A stretch of 64,000 nucleotides of DNA from Clostridiaceae bacterium. Lineage in GTDB: Bacteria > Bacillota > Clostridia > Oscillospirales > Acutalibacteraceae. Each line of letters begins with the position of its first letter. The stretch's first letter is position 1. Both the position numbers and the translations under genes were made by a program. Shown here piece after piece: positions 31,352-40,359 of the stretch. Under the pieces are notes generated by a model that was given only the letters and a program-made list of their open reading frames with translations, did not search any database and had not been told where the DNA came from. Location: contig JAEEHB010000035.1 in assembly GCA_016280595.1 (NCBI GenBank), positions 1 through 64,000 on the forward strand. Reading direction: 5' to 3'.

Positions 31352-32839
31352 ATGAAGAAAATCGGCTTTAATAACGAGATGTATCTCACAAGGCAGTCGG
31401 AGATGATTAACAAGCGAATCGGCGAGTTCGGCGGCAAGCTTTATCTTGAGCTCGGCGGTAAACTTTTTGACGACCTCCACGCTTCAAGGGTGCTGCCTGG
31501 TTTCGCTCCGGACAGTAAACTTCAGATGCTCAAGAAACTTTCCGAAGAACTTGAGGTTGTCATCGTCATCAATGCCGGAGATATTGAAAACAATAAAATG
31601 CGCAGAGACCTCGGCATCACCTATGACGCCGACGTGCTCAGGCTTATTGACGCTTACTCGGGCGCGGGCCTGTATGTAGGCAGCGTTGTTATCGCTCAGT
31701 ACAGAGACCAGCCCACCGTTGCCGCCTTCAAATCCAAACTCCAGGCTCTCGGAGTAAAAGTTTTCATCCATTATCCGATTGAGGGCTATCCCTATAATCT
31801 TTCCCGCATCGTGAGCGATGAGGGCTTCGGCAAAAACGAATATATCGAAACCGAAAGGCCGCTTGTGGTTGTCACCGCGCCGGGCCCCGGCAGCGGCAAA
31901 ATGGCTACCTGCCTTTCACAGCTTTACCACGAAAACAAGAGAGGCATCCAGGCGGGCTACGCAAAGTTTGAAACCTTCCCCATCTGGAATCTGCCCCTTA
32001 AGCATCCCGTAAACCTCGCCTATGAAGCGGCGACCGCCGACCTCAACGATGTCAATATGATTGACCCTTATCACCTTGAGGCCTACGGCGAGACCACCGT
32101 CAACTACAACAGAGACGTTGAAGCCTTCCCGGTGCTCAACGCGATTTTCGAAAAAATCAGAGGTCAGTCGCCCTACAAATCACCCACCGATATGGGCGTA
32201 AATATGGCGGGCTACTGCATATGCGACGACGAAGTCTGCAAGCAGGCGTCAAAGGACGAAATCATCCGCCGCCTCTTTGCCGCAATGTGCGATGTGAAAC
32301 TCGGCAGGGGCACTCAGGAAGCGGTTGAAAAGATAATCAGCCTTATGAATCAGGCGGGCATCACCGTTGATGACAGAAAAGTTATCGCCGCCGCTCTTCA
32401 AAGGAGTGAAGAGACCGAAGGTCAGCCCGCTGTTGCGATAGAACTGCCCGACGGCAAGATTGTCACGGGCAAAACTTCCAAACTTCTCGGCGCATCCTCA
32501 GCCGCGCTTCTCAACTCGGTAAAGGCGCTCGCCGGTCTGCCCGAAGACTTGCTCACCATCGCCCCCTCTATCATCGAGCCGATTCAGCAGCTCAAAACGG
32601 GTGTGCTTAAAAACCACAATCCGCGTCTGCATCTTGACGAAACTCTGATTGCTCTCTCAATGAGCGCAAATACAAACCCGGTCGCAAAGAAGGCGCTTGA
32701 AGCCGTAGGCGGTCTCGCAGGCTGCGAGGCGCACTCCACGGTCATCCTTTCGCAGGTTGACCAGGATGTTTTCCGCAAACTCGGCATCAACCTCACCTGT
32801 GAGCCAGTTTATCAGACCAAAAAGTTATATCACAAATGA
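31352..32839 (+). CDS. DUF1846 domain-containing protein
   Basis: A 495-residue cytoplasmic protein of the DUF1846 family, recognised by the opening MKKIGFNNEMYLTRQSE...LYLELGGKLFDDLHASRVLPGF and by APGPGSGKMATCLSQLYH, a P-loop-like stretch at about 180-195. The family fold has a nucleotide-binding-like domain, but its reaction is not established. I chose ATG 31352; the frame is open upstream to 31322 in promoter sequence. It overlaps the following glycosidase-like gene as ATGA. Length is as expected for the family. Confidence 0.88.
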   Translation: MKKIGFNNEMYLTRQSEMINKRIGEFGGKLYLELGGKLFDDLHASRVLPGFAPDSKLQMLKKLSEELEVVIVINAGDIENNKMRRDLGITYDADVLRLIDAYSGAGLYVGSVVIAQYRDQPTVAAFKSKLQALGVKVFIHYPIEGYPYNLSRIVSDEGFGKNEYIETERPLVVVTAPGPGSGKMATCLSQLYHENKRGIQAGYAKFETFPIWNLPLKHPVNLAYEAATADLNDVNMIDPYHLEAYGETTVNYNRDVEAFPVLNAIFEKIRGQSPYKSPTDMGVNMAGYCICDDEVCKQASKDEIIRRLFAAMCDVKLGRGTQEAVEKIISLMNQAGITVDDRKVIAAALQRSEETEGQPAVAIELPDGKIVTGKTSKLLGASSAALLNSVKALAGLPEDLLTIAPSIIEPIQQLKTGVLKNHNPRLHLDETLIALSMSANTNPVAKKALEAVGGLAGCEAHSTVILSQVDQDVFRKLGINLTCEPVYQTKKLYHK

Positions 32840-35022
32840 GCAGGGATTACCGCTTTGAAAAAGTGAGAATAAATCCGAAGGCTCCGCTGTCAGTTTTTGC
32901 GGCGGGGTCTTTTTGCCGTGAACTTAACGAAAGAATTGACGGCACAGCCGCTTTGTATGATGAAGACGGAGCGGATTTTGTGTTTGAAGATAATAATGTG
33001 CTCGGCAGAGATGATTTTGCCGTAAGCGAAAGAGACGGAGCAATTGTGCTTTCCGCCTCCGGTGTGCGCGGGTTTATCTACTGCGCGGGCAAAATTCTCA
33101 GGAATATCGTGAAAGACGGCAGCGGATTTATCCTGCTCGCTTCCGCTTTCGGTGAATTCAGCCCCTGCAAATCAATACGCGGGCATCAGCTCGGCTACCG
33201 CACCACCCCAAACACATACGATGCCTGGAGTTATGAGGACTACGAAAGGTATTACCTTGAACTTATGTATTTCGGCGTGAATACCGCCGAGCATATCCCA
33301 TATCAGGGCGGTAAATCAAAGCGCAACCATCTTATGAAATACGACGAAGAGGAATTCCTTATTGAAACAAGCGCCTTTATGGATAAAATCGACCTGGATG
33401 TTTCACTGTGGCACCCGAATTACGACGGCGAAACAGATGAATCTGCGGCACAGTTAAGAGGTGCGCTTTATTCAAAAATACCGCGCATTGACCATGTTTT
33501 CATACCGGGCGGCGACCCGGGCAGTCTGCCGGCGGATGTGTTCGTTACAAGGTGCAGGGCAATATCGGGAGCGCTTAAGAAGAGCCATCCTCACGCAAAG
33601 ATGTGGGCTTCCGCGCAGGCGCCTCACGAAATACCCGGCTGGGGCGAAACTTTCATTGAAGCGATGAGCGCTCTGCCGGAGGAAATCGACGGCGTAATCT
33701 ACGGCCCCAATCACGCTCTGCCGCTTGAAGAATTGCGCGAGCGGTTACCATCAAAATATCCGCTGAGATTTTACCCCGATATAACCCACAATGTGAGATG
33801 CGAGTATCCTGTTCATTTTGAAAAGAATGACTGGCACTACGCTCTCGCCGCCTGCCTCGGCAGGGAGTGCGCCAACCCGAGAGTGCGCGAGTATGCGCAT
33901 CTTTATGAAATCACAAAGGACTACGTTTGCGGCAGCGTAAGTTACTCGGAGGGAATCACAGACGATGTGAACAAAGCCCTCTGGTCCTGCCTCGATTATG
34001 ATGAAAACATGAGCCCCGAAGAAGCGGTTTCGGATTACTGCCGTCTCTTCTTTTTCGGCGCGGATACAGATAAACTTGCCCGTCTTATCTTTGCTCTCGA
34101 AGAAAACTGGCAGGGCGCTCCCGATGAAAACAGCGGCATTGACATAACTTATGACGGTTTCCTCGCCGCCGCTTCGCAGACGCCCGCCCTTACGGAAAAC
34201 TGGAGATTCGTGCTGTTGCTTATGAGGGCGCAGTGCGACAAACTCGTCAGGGACAGACTGATTTTTGAAAAATCTCTGCTCTCCCGTGCAAGGGCCTGTT
34301 TTGAATCGGGCAACAGAGCGGAAGGCATAAGAATTCTTGAAACGCCGTTTCCCGAAGAATATATGAAACTCAGAGATGATATTGAGAAATCAGCCGCTTT
34401 CCTGTTCCGAAAAATCGGACTTCAGAGCGATGTGGAGCGCTATTTCGCCGATAATCCCGAGCGCGGAGCGGTGCTTGACACAATTGACCTGCCAATAACC
34501 GACAGAGCGTTTATCCTGAGTAAAATCAAGGAAAACGGTGAGCGGAATATCCTGCCGCTTTTCATGAGGGGAGAGGACGCTGCTCATCATTTTTCCGTTG
34601 CGCTTGACGGCGTGAAGGATGAGCAGCAGGGTGAAGTCTATCATAACTTTATGGGTGACAGACCTTCCGTAAACGACGGCACTCTGCCGGCGGCGCTTTT
34701 TGATGTGTTTGACAATTTCACTTTTGTACATACGGTCAAAGGATTAAACGATGGCAAAGCCTATACAATGCGCGCCGTATATCTTGACAGGCGCTCGGAA
34801 AACGCCCGCCTTGAAATAAAAGCAAACGGCACTGTGATTTATTCGGGCGCTCAATTCGGCAGAAAAGACAAAGAGTTTGACCGTGAATACGGGCACAGAA
34901 ACTTTGTCAGTGCGCTTTACGATATCCCCGCGGGCACGGTAAAAGACGGAGCACTGAAACTCGAATTTGCCGAGAGCGATATGGGCGTGATGATATCCGA
35001 AATATTCATATACGAGAAATAA
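32836..35022 (+). CDS. Putative glycoside hydrolase (GH20/GH67-like architecture)
   Basis: A 728-residue protein without signal peptide. Residues 1-115 look like the alpha/beta domain that precedes the barrel in GH20 and GH67 enzymes (VSERDGAIVLSASGVRGFIYCAGKIL). From about 115 a TIM-barrel begins with SIRGHQLGYRTTPNTYDAWSYEDYERYYLELMYFGVN, a motif I associate with uncharacterised alpha-glucuronidase/hexosaminidase-like proteins. HVFIPGGDPG and WASAQAPHEIPGW follow. The last 150 residues resemble a galactose-binding-like domain. I cannot name the substrate or the catalytic acids. It is translationally coupled to the DUF1846 gene. Confidence 0.65.
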   Translation: MSRDYRFEKVRINPKAPLSVFAAGSFCRELNERIDGTAALYDEDGADFVFEDNNVLGRDDFAVSERDGAIVLSASGVRGFIYCAGKILRNIVKDGSGFILLASAFGEFSPCKSIRGHQLGYRTTPNTYDAWSYEDYERYYLELMYFGVNTAEHIPYQGGKSKRNHLMKYDEEEFLIETSAFMDKIDLDVSLWHPNYDGETDESAAQLRGALYSKIPRIDHVFIPGGDPGSLPADVFVTRCRAISGALKKSHPHAKMWASAQAPHEIPGWGETFIEAMSALPEEIDGVIYGPNHALPLEELRERLPSKYPLRFYPDITHNVRCEYPVHFEKNDWHYALAACLGRECANPRVREYAHLYEITKDYVCGSVSYSEGITDDVNKALWSCLDYDENMSPEEAVSDYCRLFFFGADTDKLARLIFALEENWQGAPDENSGIDITYDGFLAAASQTPALTENWRFVLLLMRAQCDKLVRDRLIFEKSLLSRARACFESGNRAEGIRILETPFPEEYMKLRDDIEKSAAFLFRKIGLQSDVERYFADNPERGAVLDTIDLPITDRAFILSKIKENGERNILPLFMRGEDAAHHFSVALDGVKDEQQGEVYHNFMGDRPSVNDGTLPAALFDVFDNFTFVHTVKGLNDGKAYTMRAVYLDRRSENARLEIKANGTVIYSGAQFGRKDKEFDREYGHRNFVSALYDIPAGTVKDGALKLEFAESDMGVMISEIFIYEK

Positions 35023-35027
35023 AAAAT

Positions 35028-35058
35028 ACCGGCAGGGGCAAAGCCCTGCCGGTTTTCT
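35028..35058. terminator. Bidirectional terminator
   Basis: Stem ACCGGCAGGG/CCCTGCCGGT with loop GCAAAG (35028-35053), T-run after it on the + strand and A-run before it (T-run for the - strand). Ends the glycosidase-like gene and the converging alkaline phosphatase gene. Confidence 0.9.
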
Positions 35059-35069
35059 GTATTAAATCT

Positions 35070-36233
35070 TTAAGCGGCGATTTTCGCCTTTGCCGCCTTA
35101 AAGAGAGCGGAGAAAAGATCGAAGATGAAAGCGGGATTGATTGACGCGTCGGGGAATCTGCCGTTATAACCCATTTCATCGGCGATGAAAACGGCAACCT
35201 GGCTGTTTTTGACGCTCTTGCCGTCTTTCACAAGTCTGTCGGAGCCGTAAATACGAAGAGGCACATCGACGTTTGAGTGATTGCCCGAGGTGTATTCATA
35301 ACTCTGTGTTTCTTCGTTGTAGGTTATGCCGCCCGTCTCGTGGTCGGCTGTCACAACCACTATCGTGTCCGAGCGCTCGCTCGCATACGCAACCGCGTTT
35401 TCAACCGCCTTGTCAAACTCCATAAGGGCTTTCATCATTCCCTCTTTGTTGTTTGAGTGGCTGTTTTTATCTATATGAGCGCCTTCAACCATGAGGAAAA
35501 AGCCGTCGGGGTTGTCAAGGTTTTTGATTGCCATTGTGGTGAGTGTGCTCAGCGGAGCGTCGCTCTTTGAGCCTGTTTCAAAGCAGATGCTTCCCGTGAT
35601 TGCGGCAAAGGAACGCTCGCCGTTTTCAACTCTCGTGAGTTCGGTTAAACTCTGAGCGTAGGTCCAGCCCGCCGCCTCAAATTCCTCTTTATTCGAGAGG
35701 CCGTTGTCGGCAGCCCAGATAAGGTCAAGGCCGCAGTCTTTCTGCTGAGCGGTGATTTCCTCTGCAAGTTCTCTCTTATAGGTGTGAACGCTGAAGCCTG
35801 CGGGGGTTGCGCCCGAATTCTGGTCGGATGTCACTATGCCCGCACGCTTGCCCATCGACTTTGCGACTTCACTCAGATTTTTGTAACTGCATACCATCGC
35901 GCCCTGACCGTCAATAAGCAACGAGAGCGTGCAGAGATTGCTGTTATATACTCTTTTGCCGCAGGAGAGGGCTGTTGCGCCCGCCGCGGAGTCGGTTGTG
36001 CCGCTGAGTGAATCGGTCTGCGAATAGCCCTGATAGGGGAGCGTATCCATAAACGCTTTATAGCCGAGTTCCGCTTTGGTCCACTCTATGCTGTTTTCAC
36101 CCATTCCGTCGCCTATCATAAGGATAACGTTTTTCACATCGGGTATCACTATAGCCGACGCGGATGAAAGGCAGGTGAGAATCAGCGAAAGGGCAATAAT
36201 TACAGAAATCAGTTTTATTGTTTTCTTTTTCAT
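35070..36233 (-). CDS. Alkaline phosphatase (PhoA family), exported
   Basis: A 387-residue secreted alkaline phosphatase releasing phosphate from organic esters. Residues 1-27 form a signal peptide (KKKTIKLISVIIALSLILTCLSSASA). Metal and catalytic motifs: MIGDGMGENS, the nucleophile Ser in DSAAGATALSCGKRV, VEGAHIDKNSHSNN, and VVVTADHETGG. It is shorter than E. coli PhoA, as is usual in Firmicutes. The C-terminus ends in an amphipathic FDLFSALFKAAKAKI helix. The gene is 76 bases downstream of the M28 peptidase, behind a hairpin; I see no clear promoter of its own and no Pho box. Confidence 0.92.
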   Translation of the reverse strand: MKKKTIKLISVIIALSLILTCLSSASAIVIPDVKNVILMIGDGMGENSIEWTKAELGYKAFMDTLPYQGYSQTDSLSGTTDSAAGATALSCGKRVYNSNLCTLSLLIDGQGAMVCSYKNLSEVAKSMGKRAGIVTSDQNSGATPAGFSVHTYKRELAEEITAQQKDCGLDLIWAADNGLSNKEEFEAAGWTYAQSLTELTRVENGERSFAAITGSICFETGSKSDAPLSTLTTMAIKNLDNPDGFFLMVEGAHIDKNSHSNNKEGMMKALMEFDKAVENAVAYASERSDTIVVVTADHETGGITYNEETQSYEYTSGNHSNVDVPLRIYGSDRLVKDGKSVKNSQVAVFIADEMGYNGRFPDASINPAFIFDLFSALFKAAKAKIAA

Positions 36234-36256
36234 TTAAGTCGCCTCTTAAAACTGTA

Positions 36257-36292
36257 TTTTAAGGGCAGGCGCCTTTTAAGGTTGCCTGCCCC
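36257..36292 (-). terminator. Hairpin between M28 peptidase and upstream alkaline phosphatase gene boundary
   Basis: Stem GGGCAGGC/GCCTGCCC with a long loop (36262-36292); on the - strand it is followed by TTAAAATAC, a weak T-run. It lies after the M28 stop (36310) and before the alkaline phosphatase start (36233), so it may only partly stop transcription. Confidence 0.5.
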
Positions 36293-36309
36293 GTATGGTT
36301 TATTCAGTA

Positions 36310-37647
36310 TTATTTGCGGGGTCCGTTAAAATTGTTTACCGCCTGGAAAGCGGCAATCTTGTCGATTACGCCGAGCAGTACATCGAAGCCCGTGCCTACG
36401 GTTTCGGGCTCAAATCTGTCGGAAGTGTCTCTCCAGGTGTGATAATAATAGGTGAGCATAGGATTCTGAGCAGCGAAGGTTACGCTCTTGATGCCCGCTT
36501 TAGTCATCGGAGTGCTGTCACAGCCGCCGACGGGGTTGTGGATGCAGCCGCCCGTCTTACTCTCGATTTCAAGCTCTGCAAAAGTCTGCTTGAACATCTC
36601 TTCAAGGTCTTTGTCAAACCTTGTAAACTGCCAGTCGTCCTGAATAACAACTTCAAAATAGTCTTTATCCGCAACGGAGTCGATGTTGATATTCCAGGCG
36701 TTGTCAAGGATGGGCTCGCCTTTGTGCTGCTCGGTGAAAGCCATTGAGCCTCTCAGGCCCGCTTCTTCGGAGCCGCAGTTGAGATTAATGATGCGGCATC
36801 TCGGAGGCATTTTTTCGGGATTTTCTTTGAAATATTTGATTACTTCATAGCCGAGCGCAATTCCGGTTGCGTTGTCCATAGCGCCCTTTGAAGCATTTTT
36901 GGGGTCGGAGTCATTCCACATAGCAACGAAGCAGCAGCCTACCGCGCATATGATGGGGATGATGAGCATGAGGTTATAGAAGGTGTTGAATCCGCGCGCG
37001 CTCATAACATTGTATGCCCACTGCGCCTCAAAAAGATTGTAGGCGCCGTAAACTATAGCCATAAAGATTGAGAAGAATGCCATGAAGAAATAGCAGACCG
37101 CGCCGAAACCTACCTTGCCGTAAGTGGCGATTATGCCCTTGATGGGATCGTTTCTGTGCTTGAACGAGTGCTCGGAATGTTTCCAGCACCAGCTTGTGTC
37201 AAGGTGGCCGGAGAGGATGATACTGTAATCATATTCGCCGTCTTCGGGAGTGAGTTCACCGTAAACATTCTGTGAAATCTCTCTCTTGAAAAACATGTCA
37301 AAGCAGGGATTGTAAAGGAAAACTGAGAGGATGAGCCAGGCGATAACGAGAATCGCGAAGCCTGCCATCGCGAACCAGAGTGAAGGAAGGTGGCGTGCGA
37401 AATAGGATGCAACGCACAGTATTATGCCTGCGTATCCCGCATAGGGTATGCCGCCGATTGACGCTCTGGGAGAAACGGCAAATTCCTCTTTAACGGGTTT
37501 AAGACCTATATCCGCGAGTTTTTGAGCCATATAGTCGGCAAATTTTCTTTCTCCGTCGGAGCCGGGAAGGCGGGAGCCTATTTCTTTCTCCGCGTGCTGA
37601 ACTATGGCATAAGCCTCATCTGCGTATTTTTTGCTTTCCGGTTTCAT
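36310..37647 (-). CDS. M28-family metallopeptidase interrupted by membrane helices
   Basis: A 445-residue membrane-anchored aminopeptidase-like protein. The two-zinc M28 ligands are all visible: His148 and Asp150 (SGHLDTSW), Asp258 (GAMDNATG), Glu294-Glu295 (GSEEAGLRG), Asp323 (NIDSVAD) and a final His (YYHTWRDTSD). Unusually, two membrane pairs (about 68-86/90-112 and 178-203/224-244) sit within the peptidase domain, before and after the His-x-Asp motif. No signal peptide is present. The reaction, release of N-terminal residues from peptides, is inferred from the family; the cellular side of the active site is uncertain. Confidence 0.85.
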   Translation of the reverse strand: MKPESKKYADEAYAIVQHAEKEIGSRLPGSDGERKFADYMAQKLADIGLKPVKEEFAVSPRASIGGIPYAGYAGIILCVASYFARHLPSLWFAMAGFAILVIAWLILSVFLYNPCFDMFFKREISQNVYGELTPEDGEYDYSIILSGHLDTSWCWKHSEHSFKHRNDPIKGIIATYGKVGFGAVCYFFMAFFSIFMAIVYGAYNLFEAQWAYNVMSARGFNTFYNLMLIIPIICAVGCCFVAMWNDSDPKNASKGAMDNATGIALGYEVIKYFKENPEKMPPRCRIINLNCGSEEAGLRGSMAFTEQHKGEPILDNAWNINIDSVADKDYFEVVIQDDWQFTRFDKDLEEMFKQTFAELEIESKTGGCIHNPVGGCDSTPMTKAGIKSVTFAAQNPMLTYYYHTWRDTSDRFEPETVGTGFDVLLGVIDKIAAFQAVNNFNGPRK

Positions 37648-37677
37648 ACATTATACCCCCAAAAAGAATGTAATATT

Positions 37678-37706
37678 ATTTTACAATAATGATACTGTAA
37701 TTACAA
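37678..37706 (-). promoter_or_regulatory. Promoter of the M28 peptidase gene
   Basis: - strand TTGTAA (37706-37701), 17-bp spacer, TAAAAT (37683-37678). GGGGG eight bases before the ATG is the ribosome site. Confidence 0.55.
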
Positions 37707-37755
37707 GAAAAAATTGATATTTTTCTTTATATCGGTTCTTTAAACTTTATTTATG

Positions 37756-37782
37756 TTGACTAAATTTTGTTATTGGTATAAA
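37756..37782 (+). promoter_or_regulatory. Promoter of the secreted cysteine protease gene
   Basis: TTGACT (37756-37761), 15-bp spacer and extended -10 TGGTATAAA (TATAAA at 37777-37782). AAAGGGGG before the ATG is the ribosome site. Confidence 0.55.
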
Positions 37783-37840
37783 ATTAATTTAGGAAAATAT
37801 ATCCGTTTTTACCCGATAATCCGGAAAGGGGGCGCGCGAA

Positions 37841-39586
37841 ATGAAAAAGATGATATCTGTTATTCTTTCGGTGCAGATTGTATTCTGCGCTCTGGCTTTC
37901 TGTTTTCATTCTTCCGCCGCACTTGCCCCCTCGATAGGCAGAATAGAATTTTCGGATGACGGCTATTCCTACAGGTTTCTTGACGAAAACGGCAAAGAGC
38001 GTGAGAACAAACCCGCTCCTGCGAAATCACGCGCGGCAAAATCGGGCGGCACGCTGCCTTCATCATACGCCTCATACGATATTCTCCCTGCAGTCAAAAA
38101 CCAGGGCGGCACGGGCTCCTGCTGGGCGTTTGCCGCAATAACGGCTCTTGAAGCGGACGCCGTAGCAAAGGGATATATGCAGAAGGGCGAAAAAGTATTC
38201 TCGCCTTCTCACCTTACCTGGTTTACCTACACTCTGCCCTCTCTGCCGGGCGACCCGCATTTAGGTGAGGGCATGACAAGCAATTCGCCTTACATGACAG
38301 GCGGCAACTGGTATTTCGCCGCTTCCACGCTTTCCGAGTGGAGCGGAATCGCTTTGCTTAATGACTATATGTTTTTCCCCTATAATCAGGAACTTATGAG
38401 CAATTTCAGCGAGAGCGGAAGGTATGACAGAGGCTCGGGCTTTGTGCTCGACGAAGCAGTCCATCTTAATGACGAAAACAGTATAAAGTCCTGGATAATG
38501 GAGCACGGCGTTTGCACCGCCGCCATTTACTATGACTCGAACTATGAAAACCGGACTACGCACGCCTACTATATGGCTCAGGCGATTGACGGCATTAATC
38601 ACAATATTTCACTTGTCGGCTGGGATGACGATTTTCCCGCTTCCTCGTTTGTTACAACGCCCTCACGCAACGGCGCCTGGCTTGTGATGGACAGTTGGGG
38701 CACGGGCAATCACAACAGGGGCTTCTACTGGCTCTCATATGACAACCCGGACTTTGCCTACACCGTAGGCTACGGCGTGAGAGAGTCAGGCGACCTTTTC
38801 CGCAATTATTCATATAACGGAGCATATACGGACGGATATATTTATCTTGACGGCACCACTATACCGGTGTCAAATGTCTATACCGCTCAGGGCTATGAGC
38901 AGATTACAGCGCTCTCTTTCTGGACTGTTGAAGACGGCGACACCGTAACCCTCGCCGTATATAAAGACCTGACCGGCTCTCAGCCCGACAGCGGCACCTA
39001 CGCCACCGGCATTACGCTTACAAATCTTAATGCGGGCTATCACACCGTTGATCTGATTAATCCCGTAGATGTTACCCCGGGCAGCAGGTTTTCCGTTTCG
39101 GCCGTGATACAGAATAATCAGACTACCCCGAGTATTATTGTTGAAATCGACTCGGAAGATATGACTTTCACTCACGGCCCCGGCGAAAGTTTTTACTACC
39201 TCAACAACACCTGGAATGACACGGATAATGAAGAGGGCCTCGGCAATTTCTTTATTCAGGCCTTCACAAAATGCTCTCACCCTTATGAGCAGGTGACGGT
39301 ACAGCCCACCTGCACGCAGGACGGCAGCGTATCGGATGTCTGCCCGCAGTGCGGCAAGATATACGCTATGACCTCTATTCCCGCCACGGGCCATAATTAC
39401 GGCGGATGGTCGGATTATCAGGAGAGCGGCTCCAAAGTTTACAAGCAGAGAGTCTGCGCAAACTGCGGAGATATTGACGAAGATTTCTACTACAAAGGAA
39501 TGAACACGATTACTCTTGAAAAACTGTTGAGGCTGATTTTTACTTCGGTTTTCGATGCGTTTTTCAGGGCATTTTCAAAAAACTGA
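37841..39586 (+). CDS. Secreted papain-family (C1A) cysteine protease
   Basis: A 581-residue exported protease. The signal peptide covers residues 1-27 (ending FHSSAALA). The C1A domain has NQGGTGSCWAFAAITAL with catalytic Cys94, the His in INHNISLVGWDDDF and the Asn-region VMDSWGTGNHNRGFYWLSY. After about residue 325 comes a beta-rich lectin-like domain as in other surface C1A proteases of gut Firmicutes. A Cys-containing segment (CTQDGSVSDVCPQCG and CANCGDIDE) of the kind common in Clostridial surface proteins follows. The end FTSVFDAFFRAFSKN is an amphipathic tail. Confidence 0.9.
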   Translation: MKKMISVILSVQIVFCALAFCFHSSAALAPSIGRIEFSDDGYSYRFLDENGKERENKPAPAKSRAAKSGGTLPSSYASYDILPAVKNQGGTGSCWAFAAITALEADAVAKGYMQKGEKVFSPSHLTWFTYTLPSLPGDPHLGEGMTSNSPYMTGGNWYFAASTLSEWSGIALLNDYMFFPYNQELMSNFSESGRYDRGSGFVLDEAVHLNDENSIKSWIMEHGVCTAAIYYDSNYENRTTHAYYMAQAIDGINHNISLVGWDDDFPASSFVTTPSRNGAWLVMDSWGTGNHNRGFYWLSYDNPDFAYTVGYGVRESGDLFRNYSYNGAYTDGYIYLDGTTIPVSNVYTAQGYEQITALSFWTVEDGDTVTLAVYKDLTGSQPDSGTYATGITLTNLNAGYHTVDLINPVDVTPGSRFSVSAVIQNNQTTPSIIVEIDSEDMTFTHGPGESFYYLNNTWNDTDNEEGLGNFFIQAFTKCSHPYEQVTVQPTCTQDGSVSDVCPQCGKIYAMTSIPATGHNYGGWSDYQESGSKVYKQRVCANCGDIDEDFYYKGMNTITLEKLLRLIFTSVFDAFFRAFSKN

Positions 39587-39601
39587 TATAAACAAAAAAC
39601 T

Positions 39602-39634
39602 GCCGGATGCTTTTTAGCATCCGGCTTTTCTTTT
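39602..39634. terminator. Bidirectional terminator between protease gene and nadE
   Basis: Perfect 9-bp stem GCCGGATGC/GCATCCGGC with loop TTTTTA (39602-39625), TTTTCTTTTAT after it and AAACAAAAAAC before it. Confidence 0.9.
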
Positions 39635-40358
39635 ATATTTCGGGTGTGAAAGAAGGCATCGGTTTGAGTTTGAAAAGATTGTTCTTGTGAAGCGTGTCAA
39701 TCTTTTCTTTGATTTCGAGGCTGTCGATTTCGCCCGTGCGGATGTATCTGTCAAGCACGGCGTATGTGAAACCGATGTTGTCCTCGTCCGTTTTGCCGCA
39801 AAGGCCGTCCGACGGAGTTTTGTCAACCAGCTGTGAGGGAAGGCCGAGAACTCTGCCGATTTCTTTCACTTCCTGTACGGTCAGGTTTGCCAGCGGGCTG
39901 AAATCTCCCGCCGCGTCGCCATATCTTGTGGCGTAGCCTATCCAGTCTTCCGAAAGGTTGCAGGTGTTTACCACTCTGCCGTTGTTGCTCTGTGATACCG
40001 CGTAAAGAGCGGACATACGGATTCTCGGGGGCAGGTTGATTACGCTCTGGCGGCTCAGTTCAAACGGAATAGCGTTTTTGAGCCCTTCAAACGCATCTTT
40101 GATATTCACCTCAAAGTGCTTTATGCCCAGGTGATTTACCAGCATATAGGCGTAATCGATATCGCTCTGCTCGCCGTTTGGCATAAGCACGCCGATTACT
40201 CTGTCTCTGCCGAGCGCTTCGGCGCAAAGGGCGGCGCACACACTGCTGTCTTTGCCGCCGGATATTCCGAGCACCGCGTTACAGCCCTTGCCGTTTTCCT
40301 CAAAGAAATCCCTTATCCACTGCACGCAGGCGTCTTTTACCTTCAATGCGTCAAACAT
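39633..40358 (-). CDS. nadE: NH3-dependent NAD+ synthetase
   Basis: A 241-residue NadE, converting nicotinate adenine dinucleotide to NAD with ATP and ammonia. The PP-loop GISGGKDSS is at 31-39. ARYGDAAGDFSPLANLTVQEV and LPSQLVDKTPSDGLCG are family blocks. There is no glutaminase domain, so it uses free ammonia, like the CarA/CarB pair in this window appears to. It starts one base after the iolC stop with AAGGTGA as ribosome site and is the last gene of the glyS-oad convoy. Confidence 0.95.
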   Translation of the reverse strand: MFDALKVKDACVQWIRDFFEENGKGCNAVLGISGGKDSSVCAALCAEALGRDRVIGVLMPNGEQSDIDYAYMLVNHLGIKHFEVNIKDAFEGLKNAIPFELSRQSVINLPPRIRMSALYAVSQSNNGRVVNTCNLSEDWIGYATRYGDAAGDFSPLANLTVQEVKEIGRVLGLPSQLVDKTPSDGLCGKTDEDNIGFTYAVLDRYIRTGEIDSLEIKEKIDTLHKNNLFKLKPMPSFTPEI

Positions 40359-40359
40359 A

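Noticed and set aside
39633-40358. Truncated glutamine-dependent NadE
   Set aside because: The 241 residues form the complete ammonia-dependent type, so no domain is missing.
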